Of a stretch of 64,000 bases of DNA, positions 57,850-64,000 are shown in pieces. The stretch comes from Physcia stellaris (lineage: Eukaryota > Ascomycota > Lecanoromycetes > Caliciales > Physciaceae). The stretch is taken from contig JABSSW010000063.1 of NCBI GenBank assembly GCA_018902385.1, positions 169,466 through 233,465 of the forward strand, read 5' to 3'. Both the position numbers and the translations under genes were made by a program. Position 1 is the stretch's first letter, and every line of letters starts with the position of its first letter. Below the pieces are notes generated by a model. That model was not told the origin of the DNA. It searched no databases and worked only from the letters and a program-made list of their open reading frames with translations.

Positions 57850-59870
57850 TTATATTTCAAAATGATGTCATTCGTGTATATTTAACAAAACACAATTTTG
57901 TTGTTTCGCATACATCATGTCGAATTTTGATAATGATTTGTTTTTTGAATTTGTCGAAAATGTTGATTTATTTTTTTGATTGATTTATTACAAACAACAA
58001 ATCGAAAAAATCACAAAAAAAAATCAAATTCAAAATTCGAATTGTCGAACGTTCGAAATTTGCAATTTTTATTTCATTTATTTTTGTTTTTATTTTTTTT
58101 TTGATTTTGTTTGAAAATTTTTCGTCATGAAAATTATCGAAACAACATCGAATCAATATGAAAAAAAAAATTACAAAAAATGAAAAAAATATTGCAAACA
58201 AATGAAAAATCAATTCACGCAAAACAACGTGAATCACATAATTCAATTTTCGAATTTAATCAAAATCGCATATGTTGATATTTATTTTAAATCAAACAAC
58301 AATGCGAACAAATTTTGAAACGCAAAAATCGATTTTCATTCAAACAAACAATACATTTGAATCGAATTCAAAATTTTTTTTAAAAACGACATCGAACGAA
58401 CAATCACGTTGTAACAAAATTTTTTGAAAAAATATCGCAAACACAAACAAAGTTACAATCAATCGATTAAAAATTACAATGTCGAACGAATAAATATGTT
58501 TGTTGAATTGAAATTCGAATTCAAATTCACGAAAACAATGAAATTCAACGATTTTCGTGACGAATTACGTTTGAAATTTCGTTGCATACTTTTTAAAAAA
58601 AAGAAAATTTTCACAAAGACGAAATTGTTTGAACGACTCAAACGTATAAAAAACGTTCAAATTTTAAAAAAAAAAATTCAAAAATTTCAAAAAGCGTAAA
58701 ATCTCGTTCGATATTGACAATTTTGAAAACGAAAACGAAAAAATTCAAAATTGCGAAATTAAAAAAAAAAATCAAAAATATTAACAAAATCAATTCGAAT
58801 CACGAATCAATCAAATCGAAAAATATTCGAATGTATCGTTGATTCGTTAACGAATTCAAAAAATTCAAAACAAAAATAATTGTATAAATTGTGACAAATC
58901 AAATCATCAAATCGAAATTTGCACAAACAAAAAAAACAAAATCATTTTTGTTGATCAAATTTTTGAACAATCAAAAAATTAATCGATTTGATAATTTTCG
59001 TTCAAATCATTAAAAAAAAAATTCGAATTTCGATTTCGATACGTCGTTTTTTTCAAACATAAACAAAAATTATGTCAAAAAAAAAACGACGCAAAAAATT
59101 TAAAAATTTATAATTCGTAAATGCGTCAAAATCAAAATTAATATACAAAACGAAAATCGAATTTGAAACGAATCGAAAACAATATTCGATACAAAAACGA
59201 AAATTAATTTGATAAATCATGTTTATGCGAAAAAATTTAATTTTCGTCGTTTCGAAATTTTAAATTGTGATGCAATAACAATTGACAATTATCGTTTGAA
59301 AACATATGACGTTTATTTCGTACAATTCGAAATGTCAAACGTCAAAAAAATCAATCGTTTTTTCGAAAATCGTTTTTGATCGTGAATTTGAATTGAAATT
59401 TAACGTTAAACATGTTTTGAATACAATTTTCGAAAATCAAAATGAATTGAAACGACGACAATATCAAAATTTGACGTTGCAAAAAAAAACATTTCATTTT
59501 TATCACGAATCGTATCGAAAACATCGAATCAAAACAATTGACAAAAAACGTCATCGATAACGAAATCGAAACGTATTTCATGTTCGTACGAATGTATATT
59601 GACAAACAATTCGACATGCATGAAATGCACATTTCAAAACGAATTCAAATAAAATTTGTTTTGACGAAAATAAAAAAAAATTCGATATCAAAATCACGTT
59701 TTTCGAAATTTTGAAAACGTATGAAAAATTCGATAACGAAAATAAAATTTACGAATTATCGAATCATGATTCAAACGATCATGTTATTGATTTAAAAAAA
59801 AAACAAAAAATCGTCGTATAAATCAATTTATTTTTTATTTGAAAATGAATTTCGAATATTACGTGTTTAC
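57850..59870 (+). pseudogene. D Gag and protease region, poorly readable
   Basis: Forward frames at 58424-58699 (91 codons, KFNDFRDELRLKFRCILFKK, basic) and 59306-59560 (84 codons) lie where Gag and protease should be. I could not find the protease active site with confidence. The minus frames at 57968-58246 and 59351-59632 are shadows. Confidence 0.4.
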
Positions 59871-59879
59871 ATCGAAAAA

Positions 59880-60600
59880 CATTTAATTAACGATTTCATT
59901 CGATTTTCACAATTTTTTGCAAAAACGTTTATTTTGTTCGTCAAAAAAAACGATAATTTACGATTATGCGTGAATTACAAAAATTTTAATGTTTTCACGA
60001 TAAAAAATAGATATTTTTTATCGTTAATCGATGAAAATTTAAATAAATTCAACAAAATCGTCAAATATATCAACATCGATTTGATTGTTGTTTATATCGA
60101 TTGCGTATCAAACATGAAAACGAATGAAAAACAATTTTTCGTATTCGATATGATCATTTCGAATATAACGTATTTTTTTTCGATTTCATTAACGTTTCGA
60201 CGACGTTTCAAAATTTTATCAATCGAATTTTGACGATTCGTTTCGATATTAACGTCATAATATATTTGAACGATATAATAATTTATTCGATAAACGTCGA
60301 AATTCATGTCGACGATGTCAAATGAATTTTTGATCGTTTTAAAAAAAATAAATTATATATTGTTTTTGAAAAATGCAAATGATTCGTTGACAAAATAAAT
60401 TTTCTTGAATTCGTTGTTTCATTCAAAAAAATACGAATGCAAAAAAAAAAATCAAAATTATTCAACAATGATTTGTATTTCGCAACGTTTTCGACATCAT
60501 GCAATTTTTCGATATCGTTAATTTTTATCGACGATTCATTAAACATTTCAATAAAATTGTTGAATTTTTGATCGTTATGTTAAAAAAATCACAAAAATTA
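59880..60600 (+). pseudogene. D reverse transcriptase
   Basis: RLCVNYKNFNVFTIKNRYF (from about 59955) is the fingers landmark. IYLNDIIIYS at 60256-60285 is the catalytic motif with the first Asp changed to Asn. FEKCK, TGA, FVDKINFLEFVV follows, where the family has F-x-V/G after the motif. Stops in phase are TGA. Length and order are normal for Ty3/gypsy. Confidence 0.8.
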
Positions 60601-60639
60601 CGAAAAATATTCGTAAACGCAAACGAAATCAAAATCGAA

Positions 60640-61110
60640 ATCGCAACAAATTATCGAATATTCACATTTTTTGATTAACGAAACGTTGAAAATTTTCAAA
60701 CGATTTCGCAAAACATTTATCGAAACATCAATTTTACGTCATTTCGATTTCGAACGTGTTATTCGAATCGAAATCGACGCATTCGACAAAATCATCGAAA
60801 TCATTTTATGTCAACAAAACGACGAAAATCATTGACATTTTGTTGCGTATTTTTCGCGCAAAATGATTTCGATCGAATGCAATTACGAAATTCATAACAA
60901 AAAATTGTTGATTATTGTGATTTCGTTCAAACAATGAAAACATTATTTCGAAAACGCAAAAAAACAAATTTTTGTTTTTATTGATCATCGCAATTTGAAA
61001 CAATTTATAATCACAATTAAATTGTCGTCACGTCAAATTCGATAAATTCAAAAATTGAATCGATATAATTTTTTAATCGATTATCGTTTCGATAACAAAA
61101 ATTTTGTTGA
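60640..61110 (+). pseudogene. D RNase H
   Basis: Reads LKIFKRFRKTFIETSILRHF, then RVIRIEIDAFD, where the family has the first catalytic Asp in D-A-S, then CNYEIHNKKLLIIVISFKQ, TGA, and FVFIDHRNLKQF. The acidic positions Asp in EIDAF and in IDHRN survive. The minus frame at 60806-61003 is a shadow. Confidence 0.8.
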
Positions 61111-62440
61111 CGAATTTTCAAAACGATTTGATTACATGATGATTATTAAAAAAAAAACGTCGAAAACAATCGTCAAATTTTGAAACAATTGCAAAAATCA
61201 TTGATCGCAAATTCGAAACGTTTCGAAAAAATGCAAATAAATGCGTAATCAAAATCATTAATACGATTTATGTCATGAAACGATTCATGAATGCGATATA
61301 TAACATAAAACGTCGATCGCATTTAAATGATTTAACAATCGAATCAATCAACGTTGTTTCAAAAACATTTGATTCAAAAAATTCAAAACGAAATCGAATT
61401 TCAATCAACGTTGTTTCGAAAACATTCGATTCAAAAAATTCAAAAATTCGAAACATTCGATTGAACAAAAATCAAACGTGACATTCATAAAATGAAAAAT
61501 TTTTGTGTTAAAATCAACGATTGTATTTGAATACGCAATGATAAAATTCGAATACAAATTGTTTTACGAAAAAAAACAATATATAACGACGAATCAACAT
61601 TTTTATTGTTGAATTTCGTTCGTGATTTGATCGTTAAAAATCAATTCGTTTTTGAAATATGTCGAAAATTAATTATTTCGAAAACAAAAACAAATAATTG
61701 ACAACACAAAAATGAATTTTTGTATTACGACGACGTCGTTTACATTTCAGAAAATTTGCGTGAAAACGTTATTCGTGTCAATCACGATAATTCGTTCGTT
61801 GATCATTTCGACATCGAACGAACGTTAAAATTGATACGTCGAAAATATTATTAATCGAATCAAAATTTTATCGAAATTTTTGAAATGCGACAACAAATCA
61901 AAAAACATTGTGAAACATACGTCGTTTGCAAACGAAACAAAATTGCACGACACAAATTATACGACGAATTTTTTTTTTCGATTTTTGAATTTAAATGAAT
62001 TGATTTTTATGAATTTCGTAACAAAATTTTTTTTCAAATAAAACGTGAAATGAAACGATTTACGATTCGATTTTAATAATTGTAAATCGTTTAACGAAAA
62101 TAATTATTATATATCAATGATTAAAACGATTTTCGCAAAAATTTGATCGAAATTTTATTTCGCGAAATATTCGATTTCACGATTTTTTTCGTCAATCGTT
62201 ATCGACAAAAATTTCATTTTACATTCAAATACAACGATGCGTTGTGTTACGTTTTGAAAATTAAACGTAAATTGTCAATCGTTTTTTATTTTCAAATCGA
62301 TAAACAAATCGAACGAATGAACAACGTCATGAAACAATTTTTTCGCGTTTTCGTCAATTTCGAACAAAATGATTGAATAAAATTGTTATTCATAATCGAA
62401 TTCGTTTACAACAACAACAAATACGCATTCAAAAACATTT
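61111..62440 (+). pseudogene. D integrase
   Basis: The linker contains a 66-bp direct duplication (61343-61408 and 61409 onward, both with aatcaacgttgtttc). The core C-terminus reads DKQIERMNNVMKQFFRVFVN (about 62301-62360) and then QND, TGA, IKLLFIIEFVYNNNKYAFK, a strong gypsy integrase landmark with Trp to TGA. The catalytic Asp residues are not all placed because of frameshifts. Confidence 0.75.
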
Positions 62441-62860
62441 TTTCGTTCGAAATCATGTTTGAATATTCGTTTCGCATGTTTTTCGAAAAAACGTGAAACA
62501 AAAAAAATTAAATTCAAATTCGCAAAAAAACACGTTGAACATTTAATTGAATTATTTCGAATATTGAAAAACAATTTATTCGTAACACAACAACAACAAA
62601 CAATATACAAAAACGAACGCACAAAATTAATGTCATACAACGTCGAAAATTACGTGAATTTGAACGATAAAAACATCAAAATTAAACGAAACAAAAAATT
62701 GAAATGAAAATTTTTTGAATTATTTCAAATTTTAAAAATTATAAAAAATCAAATTTATCGTTTAAATTTATTCAAACGTTGACGCATTCACGACGTTTTT
62801 CACGTTTTTTATTTGAAAAAATTTAATTTAAAAAAAAAAACGCGCATACGTCACATTTTT
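62441..62860 (+). pseudogene. D integrase GPY/F-type region
   Basis: The frame at 62459-62707 and the phase after it end in KKLK, TGA, KFFELFQILKIIKNQIYRLN, TGA-broken RIHDVFHV. This follows the F-G-P-Y/F...Y-x-L...I-H-x-V-F-H-V pattern of chromovirus integrase C-termini. Confidence 0.7.
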
Positions 62861-63130
62861 TTGAATTTTCGTATCAAATTGAAAATATTGAATTCGACGA
62901 AAACATGAAAATGAAAATCACGAAAAATTTTTATGAAATCGAAATCATTAAAAACAACAAAATTTTCAAAACAAATGAAATTTCAAACAAATTTTACAAC
63001 GAATTCGATTTTTATTATTTGATAAAATGAAAAAAAATTATGAAAACGCGATTTGAAAAATTTGCATCGTTAATTAAACATTTTCGAAAAATTTTGCGAC
63101 AATTTCACAACGAAAATTCAAAAAAATTTG
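62861..63130 (+). pseudogene. D chromodomain
   Basis: Reads YEIEIIKNNKIFKTNEISNK, then FDFYYLIK, TGA at 63028, then a charged segment with FEKFASLIKHFRKILRQFH. The Y-Y-L-I-K-W form is the second chromodomain strand, again with Trp lost. The family is different from the G chromodomain in sequence but the same in place. Confidence 0.65.
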
Positions 63131-63809
63131 ATGTCAATAAAAAAACAAATTATCGAAAATCACGAAAAAATAAATTGAAATATTTATTGCATGTTAACAA
63201 TTTTCGTTTTCAAAAATTTTGTGTGTTATTTATTGTTTAAAATTTACGACGTATAAAAAATTGAATTATATCAAAACATTTTCAAAAATTGTTGTTCGAT
63301 TTGATCGAACGATAAATCGTTAAATAAAAAATGTAAAATGAAATAAAAAAAAATTCGAAAAATTTGAATATCAATGCGATCGCGATTAATGAACGTTTAT
63401 CGCGTTACATTTTTTTCATGATATCGATGTTGATATTCGAAATAAAAAAATGAAAAAATGAAAAAATGTTCGAATTCAAAAATTTTTGTTAACAAATCAA
63501 TTGTCAATCATCATATCGAAAATTGTGAATGATACGAAATCAAACATTCGATCATAAAAACAACAAACAATTGATTTATCAAATTATGTTTTTTTTTGAA
63601 TCATTCAAAAAGATGTTTTTTCAAATTTTTAACGCAAATTGATTATTGAATTCGAACAAAAATATTTCGAAATGCGAAAATCACGATTATAATGATTTTT
63701 CAAATCAATGCAAAATCAAAACAAACAAAACACGTCAAAACAAACAAAATACGTCAAAATTTTGTTAACATGTTGATTTCAAAAAATTTCGATATTTAAA
63801 AAAAACGTA
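63131..63809 (+). other. D 3' tail
   Basis: A short continuing frame to 63240, then AT-rich DNA. Near 63720-63760 the phrase aaacaaacaaaa(c/t)acgtcaaaa is repeated. No further gene seen. Confidence 0.4.
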
Positions 63810-64000
63810 TGTAAAAAATAAAAATTCAAAATTTTCGAAAATGCGATTCGCATTTCGTTAAACAATTCGATTATCGAAATTCGAATAATTTCGAAAAAAA
63901 TCAATTTCAATTATTTTACAATTCGATCAACGATAAATTTAACAAATTTATATTGTTAATCGAAATCGATCGAATTCGTACGATTGAATAAATAAAATGT
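63810..64000 (+). repeat. D 3' LTR, cut by window end
   Basis: 191 bp visible, partner of 57518-57708. Confidence 0.85.

Larger units (their letters stand above)
57518..64000 (+). mobile_element. Ty3/gypsy chromovirus D, right end cut by window
   Basis: LTRs begin at 57518 and 63810 with TGTAA. The first 191 bp of each align without indels. Between them are Gag-like sequence, reverse transcriptase, RNase H, integrase and a chromodomain in Ty3/gypsy order. Protein phrases and LTR differ from family G, so this is a second family. CT and AG are nearly absent throughout. Confidence 0.85.

Noticed and set aside
1-64000. Bacterial, mitochondrial or apicomplexan AT-rich genome
   Set aside because: CpG is abundant and GG/CC are specifically missing, which overall AT richness does not produce; the gene content is nested eukaryotic LTR elements with chromodomains.
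1-64000. Classical CpA-directed RIP
   Set aside because: CpA and TpG remain frequent, and stops are TGA from Trp, not TAA/TAG from Gln.

Overview
This window is a transposon graveyard from a eukaryotic genome, most likely a filamentous (probably ascomycete) fungus. That placement is inferred from two chromodomain-bearing Ty3/gypsy families, a Plavaka-like DNA transposase, nested LTR elements with 5-bp target-site duplications, and heavy C-to-T mutation of repeats. I recognise no intact host gene, rRNA or tRNA, and nearly every open frame is a fragment of a broken transposon gene or a shadow.

The dominant signal is an unusual base-context bias. GG and CC are almost absent from the whole window, and in the most altered parts CT and AG are also almost absent, while CA, TG and CG stay common. 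Nearly every remaining C therefore sits before A or G. This points to a RIP-like process that converted C to T when the next base is a pyrimidine (CpC, CpT), on both strands. It fits the LTR pairs, two target-site duplications and the stop codons: inside recognisable transposon frames the stops are nearly all TGA at places where the family has tryptophan (TGG).

Layout. 1-12231: chromovirus G1, whose gag is split by a reversed element B1 (462-6931). 12232-14736: part of a second B element (B2). 14737-16578: unassigned DNA. 16579-19240: complete short B element (B3) whose only recognisable product is a C2H2 zinc-finger protein. 19619-25445: LTR element C. 25750-26760: lightly mutated retroelement fragment. 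28029-34717: complete chromovirus G2. 35863-38028: Plavaka-like transposase relic. 38057-38309: solo G-family LTR. About 41527-54905: two inverted arms of about 1.7 kb around an interior with a dispersed repeat module, a MITE-like insertion and element E (45563-49479), an LTR element with gag, finger and protease but no reverse transcriptase. 54905-56668: 3' end of chromovirus G3. 56669-57517: G-like reverse transcriptase/RNase H fragment. 57518-64000: a second chromovirus family, D, cut by the window edge.

The elements carry different mutation loads. B3, E, the 25.7-26.7 kb fragment and the small insertion near 50.6-51.0 kb keep many CT/AG steps, while G2, the Plavaka relic, the inverted arms and D have almost none. 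This implies layered insertion and repeated or continuing mutation. The chromodomains suggest that integration targeted heterochromatin, which agrees with a silent AT-rich compartment such as a pericentromere or subtelomere. The location is inference.
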